NCBI GenBank assembly: GCA_947501445.1 | Contig: CANMVS010000021.1 | Coordinates: forward strand, 31,819-95,818 | Source: an uncultured Rhizobiaceae group bacterium | GTDB lineage: Bacteria; Pseudomonadota; Alphaproteobacteria; Rhizobiales; Rhizobiaceae | DNA length: 64,000 nucleotides | Direction of reading: 5' to 3' | In this document: positions 54,074 to 62,521 of the stretch, piece after piece | How positions within the stretch are numbered: the stretch's first letter is position 1 | How the letters are laid out: each line of letters starts with the position of its first letter | Position numbers and translations under genes: made by a program | The notes under the pieces: model-generated | The model's input: the letters and a program-made list of their open reading frames with translations, nothing else | What the model was told of the DNA's origin: nothing | Databases searched by the model: none

Positions 54074-55581
54074 CGGGCAAGCGTCGGTTCTCAGGCTGGG
54101 GCGCAAACCGCAATGCCACCCTTGCTAGCCTAACCGTGGCAACCTCCTGTTTTGCGCTGGGGGTGATGATGGGATTTGCTTGGCACGTAGGCTGGTTACT
54201 GCTTGCCTTAGCGCTCGGTTTCGAAGCGGTCCAAAGTTTGCGTGACCTCCGAGAACGATATTATCTGTTCGATGTGCCGCTGTTCGCACTCGGGATGCTG
54301 CTGTTTACAGTGTTCGATCCGTTATTCGCGATCTTCGCCGGAACTGATTTCCCTGGAGTCGAGGATACATTCCATCAGGGCAACCTTACAGGCAACATGG
54401 CCGGATTAGTGGTCTCCGCGTTCTGTTTGAGTTTCTACATCGGCCGAATATTCGTCCCCACATCCCGTGTCCAGTGGACGCGCGTGGTCGATTCCCATTC
54501 ACGATTGAAGATAACAAGAGTGCCAATCTTGATGCTGGCGACGGGCATCTCTTTGTACGCGTTTTTGGCTAATGGTGGTGGCTTTGGCATTGACAATCTA
54601 ATTTGGACAATATTTGGCCGTACGCGCGGCTTTGTCGCTTTTTCGACATCGGGGCTGGGCACCGAGAATCCACTGGTGGCGCTGTTTGGCCAGTGCATTC
54701 CTGCAGCGATTGTGTTGTGGATCGTGTCGATGACACCAGATCGGCATGTGTGGAACGGGCTGGCGGCCGGCGCATCACTTGGACTTTTTGCACTCTACAC
54801 GTTGATTGGCGGACGGTCAGGGGTGATTTTGGTGCTGTTGACGCTGCAACTTTACTACATTGTGCGCCAGCACAGGCAGCTACGGCTGGGGCGGCTTCTG
54901 TTGCTAGGCACGGTCGCGCTGCTGGTGCTAGCTTTCCAGGCCAATTATCGAGACAGTGGGGTGATCGAGGAAGGTTTCTTCAAGCATTCACCATTCCGTG
55001 GCTTCGCACTGAACCGCGAAATCGCTTTTATAGTCGACACCTACGGTGAGCGCGTGAGATACATTCGTGGCCCCGGCGTGCTGCCACGCATTATTCTACC
55101 AATCCCGGATACGGTAGCGGTTTTCATCACCAACCCGATCCCGCGTAAGTTCTGGCCCGGGAAACCAATCGACCCCAGCTTCGGTCCGTTCAACGAGCTT
55201 CGTACTGGGCATACTGGCTTTGGCGCATCATCGAATATCACCCCAACTATTCCAGGGCGGTTCTACATCAGCTACGGTCTCTGGGGGGTGGTACAGATCG
55301 GGCTGGTCTTCGGGCTGCTCTGGCGCTGGTTTGATCGATTAATAGTGACCAGTGTACCGCTAAAATCAAACCGAGTTCTGGTGTGGGCGATGCTGAACGC
55401 GATCATGTTTATCTCGTTGCGGGATTTCACTTTTGGTAAATTTTACCCTCTCCTTTTTTTAATACTCTTTCTGTTCCTTGGCCGGCTTAGGTTTCGCAAA
55501 AAATCCGGTACACCGGGCTTCCAGAGCACGGCCCATCCTGCGTGGATTAGTCGCGAGTCTGGTGGAGAGACCCTGAGATGA
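54070..55581 (+). CDS. oligosaccharide repeat unit polymerase (Wzy-like)
   Basis: A 503-residue membrane protein with about 11-12 hydrophobic segments and a central periplasmic loop (about residues 290-400) rich in charged and aromatic residues: SNITPTIPGRFYISYGLWGVV and FRGFALNREIAFIVDTYGERV. This arrangement resembles the O-antigen polysaccharide polymerase Wzy family, where a large loop contains the catalytic arginines. It would join repeat units in the periplasm. The ATG 54070 follows the G10 tract and overlaps the previous stop; the frame is open 30 codons upstream inside the nucleotidyltransferase gene. It ends the cluster; a truncated 99-bp repeat follows. Confidence 0.82.
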   Translation: MTGKRRFSGWGANRNATLASLTVATSCFALGVMMGFAWHVGWLLLALALGFEAVQSLRDLRERYYLFDVPLFALGMLLFTVFDPLFAIFAGTDFPGVEDTFHQGNLTGNMAGLVVSAFCLSFYIGRIFVPTSRVQWTRVVDSHSRLKITRVPILMLATGISLYAFLANGGGFGIDNLIWTIFGRTRGFVAFSTSGLGTENPLVALFGQCIPAAIVLWIVSMTPDRHVWNGLAAGASLGLFALYTLIGGRSGVILVLLTLQLYYIVRQHRQLRLGRLLLLGTVALLVLAFQANYRDSGVIEEGFFKHSPFRGFALNREIAFIVDTYGERVRYIRGPGVLPRIILPIPDTVAVFITNPIPRKFWPGKPIDPSFGPFNELRTGHTGFGASSNITPTIPGRFYISYGLWGVVQIGLVFGLLWRWFDRLIVTSVPLKSNRVLVWAMLNAIMFISLRDFTFGKFYPLLFLILFLFLGRLRFRKKSGTPGFQSTAHPAWISRESGGETLR

Positions 55582-55609
55582 TTGCTGACGACGCGTCCAC
55601 CAATTTGTA

Positions 55610-55676
55610 TGAATCCATCAACAGAATCAAAGGCCTACACCGTTGTCTCGTTTCTGAAAAAACGTGAAACGATCTA
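55610..55676 (-). repeat. 99-bp dispersed palindromic repeat, copy G (truncated)
   Basis: Only the left two thirds of the element are present (GATGCATTC-side ends at 55610; left end CTAGATCGTTTCACG on the minus strand at 55676). The hairpin part is missing. It lies 28 bases past the end of the polymerase gene, at the right margin of the island. Confidence 0.8.
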
Positions 55677-55936
55677 GTAAGTTGACGGTTGTTTGTTATT
55701 CTCAGTAATGTTGGATTGTTGCACGTGACTGGAAATCGAAATTGGCTGATACCGGTTCATTCCTTTGGTATTTGGTATTTGGCATTTTTCCAATTAGGTC
55801 TGAGTGAATCGGGCAAGGGGGAGGTTTTCGTGGTTCTGTCGCATAGTTTTTGCGGTTGGTTGGACGGGCTCGTGCGAGGTAAGTGAGGACTATCGCCTTT
55901 GAAAGCGTGCGACCATCCGTGACAATTGATTTGTAA

Positions 55937-56071
55937 GGGAACCTCTTCCCGAAGAGCGTGATCCGTTGCAATGTTTTTTTCTATGTTCGTCACGGTGTCC
56001 CAGATCGGGATATTGAGGAGATCATTGCCGAAGGTGGAGTTGAGATCGATCATGCCATGCTGATCGAATGA
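55937..56071 (+). pseudogene. IS6-type transposase fragment (remnant)
   Basis: One frame reads NLFPKSVIRCNVFFYVRHG then VPDRDIEEIIAEGGVEIDHA, which resembles the N-terminal region of IS6-family transposases (in those, '...RYxVSYRDLEEIMxERGVxVDHATL'). It has a stop codon (TAA 55934) just upstream and another at 56069, so about 45 codons are left. The match runs into the right direct repeat at 56058, so the break falls exactly at the island boundary. No inverted-repeat ends were found. Confidence 0.6.
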
Positions 56072-56343
56072 CTGAAAAGTGGGCAGACTATTTCTGTTTT
56101 GGCATGATTGCGGCTATGTCCTGATCGGAGAAACGCTCGATACCATTCGAATAATTATGGGCATTTTGTACATAAAATCGCGCGTTCATCAGATTTGCCT
56201 GCGTGTTGTCACGGGTTTTCACCAGCCGGGCAGGGACGCCAGCAATGACAGAGTTTTCAGGGAACTGTGCGTTCTCGGTAACAATCGTGTGCCCGGCAAC
56301 GATGGAATTTGCCCCAATTTTCGCGCCATCCATTATTGTGGCA
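56058..56343. repeat. right 286-bp direct repeat flanking the polysaccharide island
   Basis: Pairs with 34555-34840. Here the repeat is part of the complete gamma-carbonic anhydrase gene. Homology begins inside the IS6-type remnant's reading frame and ends within the gene. Confidence 0.95.
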
Positions 56344-56645
56344 TTGATACCGACAAGGCACCGGTCGCCAATCTCACATCCATGCAAGGTTGTGTGGTGG
56401 GTGATGGAACAGTCCTCACCGACGATTGTTGGCGTTTCATATCCGACATGGATCATGACAAAATCCTGAATATTGCTGCGGGCACCAATTCTGATTTCAT
56501 AAAGTTCAGCGCGCATGACCACGTTCGGCCAGATTGAACTGTCCCGCCCCAGATGGACTTTGCCATATATGAGCGCCGTATCATGGATAAAGGCTGGTTC
56601 GTCACACAGGACGTGTGCACCGATGTGTGGCATTTTTTTCTCCAT
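56088..56645 (-). CDS. gamma-carbonic anhydrase family protein (YrdA/CaiE-like)
   Basis: A 185-residue left-handed beta-helix protein. Hexapeptide repeats run through LGRDSSIWPNVVMRAELYEIRIGARSNIQDFVMIH (in part), and the three zinc-ligand positions can be seen as the His of VMIHVGYETP, and two His in SITHHTTLHGCEIG. The C-terminal helix is ANLMNARFYVQNAHNYSNGIE. Such proteins bind zinc or iron; some are carbonic anhydrases, many have unknown substrates. Its 3' half is duplicated as a pseudogene at 34585. A 99-bp repeat lies just upstream of its start, between it and the M20 gene. Confidence 0.92.
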   Translation of the reverse strand: MEKKMPHIGAHVLCDEPAFIHDTALIYGKVHLGRDSSIWPNVVMRAELYEIRIGARSNIQDFVMIHVGYETPTIVGEDCSITHHTTLHGCEIGDRCLVGINATIMDGAKIGANSIVAGHTIVTENAQFPENSVIAGVPARLVKTRDNTQANLMNARFYVQNAHNYSNGIERFSDQDIAAIMPKQK

Positions 56646-56649
56646 GAGA

Positions 56650-56748
56650 GTAATTCAGGTTTTGACGGAATCGGTAAAACCTGAATGCATCAACAAAATC
56701 AAAGGTCGACACCGTTGTCCCGTTTTTGACAAAACGTGAAACGGTCTA
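56650..56748 (-). repeat. 99-bp dispersed palindromic repeat, copy H
   Basis: Near-consensus copy in reverse orientation, with intact hairpin AATTCAGGTTTTG ... GTAAAACCTGAAT. It starts five bases before the ATG of the gamma-carbonic anhydrase gene, so it forms the entire leader of that gene, and ends 26 bases from the M20 stop codon. Confidence 0.9.
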
Positions 56749-56773
56749 TTGGGGTTGGATTGCAATGCAACCA

Positions 56774-57940
56774 CTAGTTTACCGGCAATCGGGTGCGGAC
56801 AATCTGAGTCAGATAATTCAGACCATGCACCAGAGCGTCATCATTAAAATCGAAAGCCGGATTATGCAGCGATGCGCTGTCTCCATTGCCGATGAGCATG
56901 AAATTGCCGGGTACATGTTCCAGCAACCGGGCGAAATCCTCCGAAGCACCGATCCTTGGCGTCTGGTCGTTGACGGCCGATTGCTGTTCGGCAACCCGAT
57001 GGGCGGTCTGTATCGCCGCCTGCGATAGGGCCGTGTCATTAATCAGCGGAATGAACTCACGGGTATAGTCGGTCTCTATCTGACAGTTATGAGCCAGCGC
57101 GGTTCCCTGTGCAACACGGCGCATCGCCGCTTCAATATTTTTGCTGACGGCTGCATCGAAGCTTCTGCAGTCACCCAAAATGCGAGCATTGCCTGCAATG
57201 GCATTGCGTGTGCCGTCGGTAATCAGTTCGGTGACTGACAATACCGCCAGTTCGGTTGGATCGATTGCACGCGATACAATCGTCTGCAGCGCCATGACGG
57301 TTGCACAGGCAGCAACGAGGGCATCCTTTCCGTCCTGGGGGCGCGATGCATGGCCGCCCATCCCGCGCATGGTAATCTCAAAATTATCCTCTGCTGCCAT
57401 GAAAGCACCCGCGCGTGTTGCGAAGTGCCCGACAGCAATGCCCGGCATATTGTGAATGGCAAAGGCCTCTTCAAACGGAAAGCGGCGCAACAGGCCATCA
57501 TCAAGCATGGCCTGCATCCCTTTGCCCCACTCTTCAGCCGGTTGAAAAATCAGGCGCACCAGACCGTCGAACCCACCCTCGTGAGCCAGCTGTCTGGCAG
57601 CACCCAGCAACATGGCCGTATGCCCGTCATGGCCACAGGCATGCATCACACCAGGGCAGGTGGACTTGTGTGCAAGGTCGCCTGTTTCTTCAATACGCAA
57701 TGCATCCATATCCGCGCGCAATGCGATGGCGCGGTTGCCACTGCCGCAGCGCAGGGTTGCCACGACGCCGGTCGTGCCGACACCCTCAGTGATCTCCTCT
57801 ATGCCAAACGCGCGCAGTTTTTTCACAACAAAGGCCGCTGTATTGGTCTCCTCAAACCCAAACTCGGGATTTGCATGCAGGTGCCTGCGCCACTGCGTTA
57901 CCTCGGCAATTTGAGCATTTGTGTCGGTATGGTGCGTCAT
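56774..57940 (-). CDS. M20 family amidohydrolase (hippurate hydrolase-like)
   Basis: A 388-residue M20D amidohydrolase. Metal and catalytic motifs are visible: WRRHLHANPEFGFEE at the N-terminus, MHACGHDGHTAMLLGAA (CGHDxH), LIFQPAEEWGKG (EE), the His of FAIHNMPG and, near the end, a GNG-type loop with LHNPAFDFNDDAL. These enzymes cleave N-acyl amino acids such as hippurate or N-acetylated amino acids. The ATG 57940 is preceded by GGGA and gives the family length; the frame is open 22 codons further. The 99-bp repeat H follows the stop. No pathway neighbour is evident. Confidence 0.92.
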   Translation of the reverse strand: MTHHTDTNAQIAEVTQWRRHLHANPEFGFEETNTAAFVVKKLRAFGIEEITEGVGTTGVVATLRCGSGNRAIALRADMDALRIEETGDLAHKSTCPGVMHACGHDGHTAMLLGAARQLAHEGGFDGLVRLIFQPAEEWGKGMQAMLDDGLLRRFPFEEAFAIHNMPGIAVGHFATRAGAFMAAEDNFEITMRGMGGHASRPQDGKDALVAACATVMALQTIVSRAIDPTELAVLSVTELITDGTRNAIAGNARILGDCRSFDAAVSKNIEAAMRRVAQGTALAHNCQIETDYTREFIPLINDTALSQAAIQTAHRVAEQQSAVNDQTPRIGASEDFARLLEHVPGNFMLIGNGDSASLHNPAFDFNDDALVHGLNYLTQIVRTRLPVN

Positions 57941-58207
57941 GATAATTTCCCGAAAGACATATCTGCTGCGTGGATGCCTCTGACGTGTTTCGTTTTTTCC
58001 GATCAAAAAATTGAAATTACGACAGGTGGGTCAAGCTGCAATTGATAGCAGCTAAGTGGAATTTGGAAAATCCACAATATCCGTCAGCGCCGCAACCCGG
58101 TATGTGACACTGCCCGCTTGTACTTGCTCGCTTCGACCGCAATAATCACGCCTGTCAAAGACCCGCAGACCAAAAGCAGATCACCGCTCGAAACGGACAT
58201 TCAAAGC

Positions 58208-59371
58208 ATGACACCTGGTATCATTCTGACACTCAACGCCGGCTCTTCATCCATAAAGTTCTCGCTCTATGAAGCAGCAGATGAGCCACGTGAGATTGTT
58301 GACGGGCAGGTGGAAAACCTGGGGCCCAATGCCCGATTGCATATCGGTTTGAAAGGGGAGCAGGCTGACATTCATGAATTGGGCATTGCCGATCACAAGA
58401 TCGCCCTGAAAGCCATTTTGACCCGCGCCAGTGACTATCTGGATGGGCATAGTGTTCTGGGTGTCGGGCACAGGGTTGTTCACGGCGGAATAGATTTTTC
58501 GGCTCCCTGCCTGCTGACTGAAGAAACAACAGAAAAGCTGGAGGCACTCATTCCACTGGCCCCCCTGCATCAGCCACATAATCTGGCTGCAGCTGCGGCC
58601 GCCAGACAGGCCTTTCCGCAGGCTATTCAGGTTGCCTGTTTCGATACCGCATTCCATCGCGGTCAACCATGGGTCAATGATACTTTCGCCCTGCCTCGCG
58701 TCTATTACGACAGAGGCGTACGTCGCTACGGGTTTCATGGTCTGTCCTATGATTATGTTACCGGTGAGCTGGGCCGGTTGGAGCCGGAATTGCTGCAGGG
58801 CAAGGTGGCCATTGCGCATCTGGGCAACGGTGCATCCATGTGTGCGGTCAAAAATGGCCGCAGCATTGGCTCGACCATGGGTTTTTCTGCGCTGGATGGC
58901 CTGCCAATGGGAACACGCTGTGGTCAGATTGATCCCGGTTTGCTGTTGTATCTGATTGAGAGTGAGGGGCTGAGTGCCCATGAATTATCTCAGATACTCT
59001 ATCGTGAGAGCGGGTTGAAAGGCCTGTCGGGCCTTACCCATGACATGCGCACGCTGTTGCAATCAGATCAGTTGGAGGCAAAGGAGGCCATCGATTATTA
59101 TGTCTTTCGCGCCAGGCGCGAGGTGGGTGCCATGGCGGCCGTGATGGGTGGGCTGGATGCGTTGGTCTTTTGTGGTGGTATTGGCGAAAACGCAGCGCCT
59201 GTCCGGGCGATGATCTGCGAAAATCTTGAGTGGCTGGGGATTGATATTGATGCCAGCGCCAACAGGACCAATGAGACAGAAATCAGCCGCGGTCAAACCC
59301 GGGTGATGGTCATCAAAACAGACGAAGAGCTGGTGATGGCCCGCTCGGTCAGCGCGATGCTGGATCTGTAG
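58208..59371 (+). CDS. ackA: acetate kinase
   Basis: A 387-residue ASKHA-fold kinase that interconverts acetyl phosphate and acetate with ATP. The N-terminal signature ILTLNAGSSSIKFSLYE, the middle CFDTAFHRG and RRYGFHGLSYDYV with the conserved catalytic Asp/Arg/His, and VIAHLGNGASMCAVK-like HLGNGASM are all present; GGIGENAAPVRAMI near the end is also typical. The ATG 58208 is the family start (MTPGIILTLNAGSSS); the frame is open for 30 codons more. In related bacteria ackA often stands beside a phosphoketolase or pta gene; neither is here. It is convergent with acnA. Confidence 0.95.
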   Translation: MTPGIILTLNAGSSSIKFSLYEAADEPREIVDGQVENLGPNARLHIGLKGEQADIHELGIADHKIALKAILTRASDYLDGHSVLGVGHRVVHGGIDFSAPCLLTEETTEKLEALIPLAPLHQPHNLAAAAAARQAFPQAIQVACFDTAFHRGQPWVNDTFALPRVYYDRGVRRYGFHGLSYDYVTGELGRLEPELLQGKVAIAHLGNGASMCAVKNGRSIGSTMGFSALDGLPMGTRCGQIDPGLLLYLIESEGLSAHELSQILYRESGLKGLSGLTHDMRTLLQSDQLEAKEAIDYYVFRARREVGAMAAVMGGLDALVFCGGIGENAAPVRAMICENLEWLGIDIDASANRTNETEISRGQTRVMVIKTDEELVMARSVSAMLDL

Positions 59372-59382
59372 GATACGGCAGC

Positions 59383-59412
59383 AAAAAACCGCCGGCCATG
59401 GGGCCGACGGTT
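59383..59412 (-). terminator. rho-independent terminator, probably of acnA
   Basis: On the minus strand CCGTCGGCC CCAT GGCCGGCGG is followed by TTTTTTGC: a nine-pair stem with one G-U pair and a U-run. The U-run is on the acnA strand. It lies 130 bases beyond the acnA stop, with repeat copy I in between. Confidence 0.7.
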
Positions 59413-59420
59413 GCACTGGA

Positions 59421-59519
59421 GCAATTCAGGTTTTGACGGGTTCGGCAAAACCTGAATGCATCAACAAAATCAAAGGCCGACACCGTTGTCCCGTTTCTGA
59501 CAAAACGTGAATCGGTCTA
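59421..59519 (-). repeat. 99-bp dispersed palindromic repeat, copy I
   Basis: Consensus copy in reverse orientation, GCAATTCAGGTTTTGACGGG ... CGGTCTA, with an intact hairpin. It is inserted between the acnA stop codon (24 bases away) and the acnA terminator. Confidence 0.9.
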
Positions 59520-59542
59520 ATCAACATGAATTTGTGTACCCG

Positions 59543-62233
59543 TCAGGCAGCCAGGTCGCGCAGAACAGTCTGCAGAATGCCGCCGTTGTTGACATATTCC
59601 ACCTCGTCCAGCGTATCGATCCGGCAGATGATCGGAACATCTTTAACCGTCCCGTCTGCATAGGTGATCTGGGCAATTTTTGTTTCCCGTGGCTTGATGT
59701 TGCTCAAGCCCTCAATTGTCACCAGTTCATCACCCTTGAGCTGCAGGTTTTCCCAGCTTGTGCCGTCTTCAAGCACAAATGGCACAACCCCCATTCCAAC
59801 AAGGTTTGAGCGGTGAATACGCTCGAAAGATTGGGCAATCACGGCCCGTACACCAAGAAGATTGGTACCTTTGGCCGCCCAGTCGCGGGATGATCCATTG
59901 CCATATTCCACGCCGGCAAAAATGACCAATGGCACGCCTTCCTGCTTGTAGAGCATGGCAGCGTCGTAAATCGACATTTCCTCTTTCGAGGGATACTGGA
60001 TTGTATATCCGCCTTCTTTGCCGTTTGGTCCAAGCATGTGGTTGCGAATGCGGATATTGGCAAATGTCCCGCGCATCATTACCTCATGGTTGCCGCGCCT
60101 TGTGCCATATTGGTTGAAATCAACGGCGGCAACATGGTGATCCATCAGATAGCTGCCAGCCGGTGACTGCGCCTTGATGGACCCGGCAGGAGAAATGTGG
60201 TCCGTGGTGATCTTGTCCCCAAACAGCCCCAGCACCCGTGCACCAACGATATCGGTGATACCGGCCGGGTTTTTGCCCATGCCAACAAAATATGGCGGAT
60301 TCTGCACATAGGTTGAATCATCATCCCAGGTGTAGGTCTGACCTTCCGGCGCCTGTACACCCTGCCAGTTCTCATCACCCTTGAACACATCGGCATATTT
60401 CGATGCATAGAGTTCGCGTGTGACGTTTTTGGCAATAAATTCCTGAATTTCATGGGAAGAGGGCCAGATATCCTTGAGGAACACCGGGTTGCCATCCTGA
60501 TCTTCACCAAGTGGTTCTGTTGTCAGGTCCTTTGTCACTGATCCGGCAAGCGCGTAGGCAACCACCAGCGGCGGTGATGCCAGATAGTTGGCCTGTACAT
60601 CCGGAGAGACGCGGCCTTCAAAGTTGCGGTTGCCGGATAGAACACCGGCGGCAATCAGGCCTTTGTCATTGATGGTTTTGGAAACCGGTGCAGGCAGCGG
60701 TCCCGAATTACCAATACATGTCGTGCACCCAAAGCCAACCAGATTGAAGCCGAGCTGATCCAGCTGCGTTTGCAGGCCGGAACGGCTGAGATATTCAGCC
60801 ACAACCTGTGATCCGGGTGCAAGGGATGTCTTGACCCAGGGCTTGGTTTTCAATCCCTTGGCCAGCGCATTGCGGGCCAGCAGGCCAGCGCCGATCAGAA
60901 CCGATGGGTTGGACGTATTGGTGCACGATGTGATGGCAGCGATGGCCACGTCACCATGACCAAGATCATAGTCTTCGCCTTCAACCTGATAGCGGGCATC
61001 ATTGTTGGCTGTCTTGTTGTATTCAGCCACCAGAGACTTGGCAAAACCCTCTGCAATCCCTTCGAGTGGAATGCGCCCTTCCGGGCGTTTCGGACCTGCC
61101 ATGGATGGCACGACATCACCAAGGTCGAGTTCCAGCGTATCGGTGAATACGGGATCTGCAGACCCTTCTTCACGCCACATGCCCTGTTCTTTGGCATAGG
61201 CTTCAACCAGGGCGATGCGGTCGGTTTCGCGGCCGGTTACATTAAGGTAGTTGATTGTCTCATCATCAACCGGGAAAAAGCCGCAGGTTGCACCATATTC
61301 GGGACCCATATTGGCAATGGTTGCCCGGTCAGCCAGTGTCATATTGTTGAGGCCGGGGCCAAAGAATTCAACAAATTTGCTGACGACGCCCTTTTTGCGC
61401 AGCATCTGCACAACGGTCAAAACAATATCGGTTGCTGTTATGCCTTCACGCGGCTTGCCCGTCAGGCGGAAGCCGATGACTTCCGGCAAAAGCATGGAGA
61501 TCGGCTGGCCAAGCATGGCAGCTTCTGCCTCGATGCCACCAACACCCCAACCCAATACACCAAGGCCATTGATCATGGTTGTGTGCGAATCAGTGCCGAC
61601 GCAGGTATCAGGATAGGCAACGGTTGCGCCATCTTCTTCTTTCGTCCAGACAGTCTGCCCGAGATACTCCAGATTAACCTGATGGCAGATTCCGGTGCCC
61701 GGCGGTACAACCCGGAAGTTTTCAAAGGCCTGCTGGCCCCATTTGAGGAAGCGGTAGCGCTCACCATTGCGCTCATATTCCAGCTCTACGTTGCGTGCGA
61801 ATGCTGTTGGTGTGCCAAATTCGTCAACGATGACGGAGTGATCGATAACCAGGTCAACCGGGACCAGTGGATTGATTTTCTGCGGGTCGCCGCCCAGATT
61901 GACCATCGCGTCACGCATGGCGGCCAGATCAACAACGGCTGGTACGCCGGTAAAATCCTGCATCAGAACACGTGCAGGACGATAGGCGATTTCATTTCCG
62001 GCTGTGCCCTTGTCGGATAACCATTCGGCAACATTTTGAATATCGGCCTTTGATACAGTCCGACCATCTTCGTTGCGCAGGAGGTTTTCCAGCAGTACTT
62101 TCATGGAGAAAGGCAGTGCGGAGATACCCTCAAGGCCATTTTTCTCGGCTTCTGCCAGGCTAAAATATTCATATGCCGAATCACCCACTTTCAGGGTGCG
62201 ACGACAATTGAAGCTGTCGAGTGATTTTGTCAC
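59543..62233 (-). CDS. acnA: aconitate hydratase A
   Basis: An 896-residue monofunctional aconitase (citrate to isocitrate in the TCA cycle), the exact length usual in Rhizobiales. The 4Fe-4S ligands are in [15 protein letters not shown] and [27 protein letters not shown] near the start, [21 protein letters not shown] in the middle and [17 protein letters not shown] in the swivel domain are the family signatures. The chosen start is the GTG at 62233 ([10 protein letters not shown]), as homologues begin there; upstream the frame is open 39 codons. A 99-bp repeat and a terminator follow. It is divergent from ccmA, with a palindrome between. Confidence 0.97.
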   Translation of the reverse strand: MTKSLDSFNCRRTLKVGDSAYEYFSLAEAEKNGLEGISALPFSMKVLLENLLRNEDGRTVSKADIQNVAEWLSDKGTAGNEIAYRPARVLMQDFTGVPAVVDLAAMRDAMVNLGGDPQKINPLVPVDLVIDHSVIVDEFGTPTAFARNVELEYERNGERYRFLKWGQQAFENFRVVPPGTGICHQVNLEYLGQTVWTKEEDGATVAYPDTCVGTDSHTTMINGLGVLGWGVGGIEAEAAMLGQPISMLLPEVIGFRLTGKPREGITATDIVLTVVQMLRKKGVVSKFVEFFGPGLNNMTLADRATIANMGPEYGATCGFFPVDDETINYLNVTGRETDRIALVEAYAKEQGMWREEGSADPVFTDTLELDLGDVVPSMAGPKRPEGRIPLEGIAEGFAKSLVAEYNKTANNDARYQVEGEDYDLGHGDVAIAAITSCTNTSNPSVLIGAGLLARNALAKGLKTKPWVKTSLAPGSQVVAEYLSRSGLQTQLDQLGFNLVGFGCTTCIGNSGPLPAPVSKTINDKGLIAAGVLSGNRNFEGRVSPDVQANYLASPPLVVAYALAGSVTKDLTTEPLGEDQDGNPVFLKDIWPSSHEIQEFIAKNVTRELYASKYADVFKGDENWQGVQAPEGQTYTWDDDSTYVQNPPYFVGMGKNPAGITDIVGARVLGLFGDKITTDHISPAGSIKAQSPAGSYLMDHHVAAVDFNQYGTRRGNHEVMMRGTFANIRIRNHMLGPNGKEGGYTIQYPSKEEMSIYDAAMLYKQEGVPLVIFAGVEYGNGSSRDWAAKGTNLLGVRAVIAQSFERIHRSNLVGMGVVPFVLEDGTSWENLQLKGDELVTIEGLSNIKPRETKIAQITYADGTVKDVPIICRIDTLDEVEYVNNGGILQTVLRDLAA

Positions 62234-62439
62234 AGGCGCTCTCAATCTACGTTGGTTCACCAAAACTCCGAACGAACGCCTTGCGATGCGCATTTGCGCA
62301 TCAAAGCCTGCGGGTACGGCCATTTCCGCTGTCCGCTCGTGGAAGGTCAATCACAGCGATTGACCGAAGCCCATGTTCGGCGCAAGTATGGAATTCACGC
62401 CGACCGCTGGCGTGGTTGCAGGCCTTATAGATAATTTTA

Positions 62440-62452
62440 TAGAATGGTTCTA
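62440..62452. promoter_or_regulatory. inverted repeat TAGAA-TGG-TTCTA, candidate Irr-type site
   Basis: A perfect five-base inverted repeat with three-base spacer between the divergent acnA and ccmA starts. It resembles the iron-control (ICE) boxes bound by Irr in Rhizobiales, and both genes concern iron or haem. The identification is by resemblance only. Confidence 0.4.
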
Positions 62453-62521
62453 GACCATCTGGCATCAAAATCGGAAATTTTCCGTGATGCACAAATTTTG
62501 TAAAACGGAGAAACTTGCCTC

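Noticed and set aside
4035..59519. Reading the nine 99-bp repeats as a CRISPR array or as intrinsic terminators
   Set aside because: Copies are kilobases apart with no regular spacers, and no U-run follows the hairpin; a terminator role is not supported by sequence alone.
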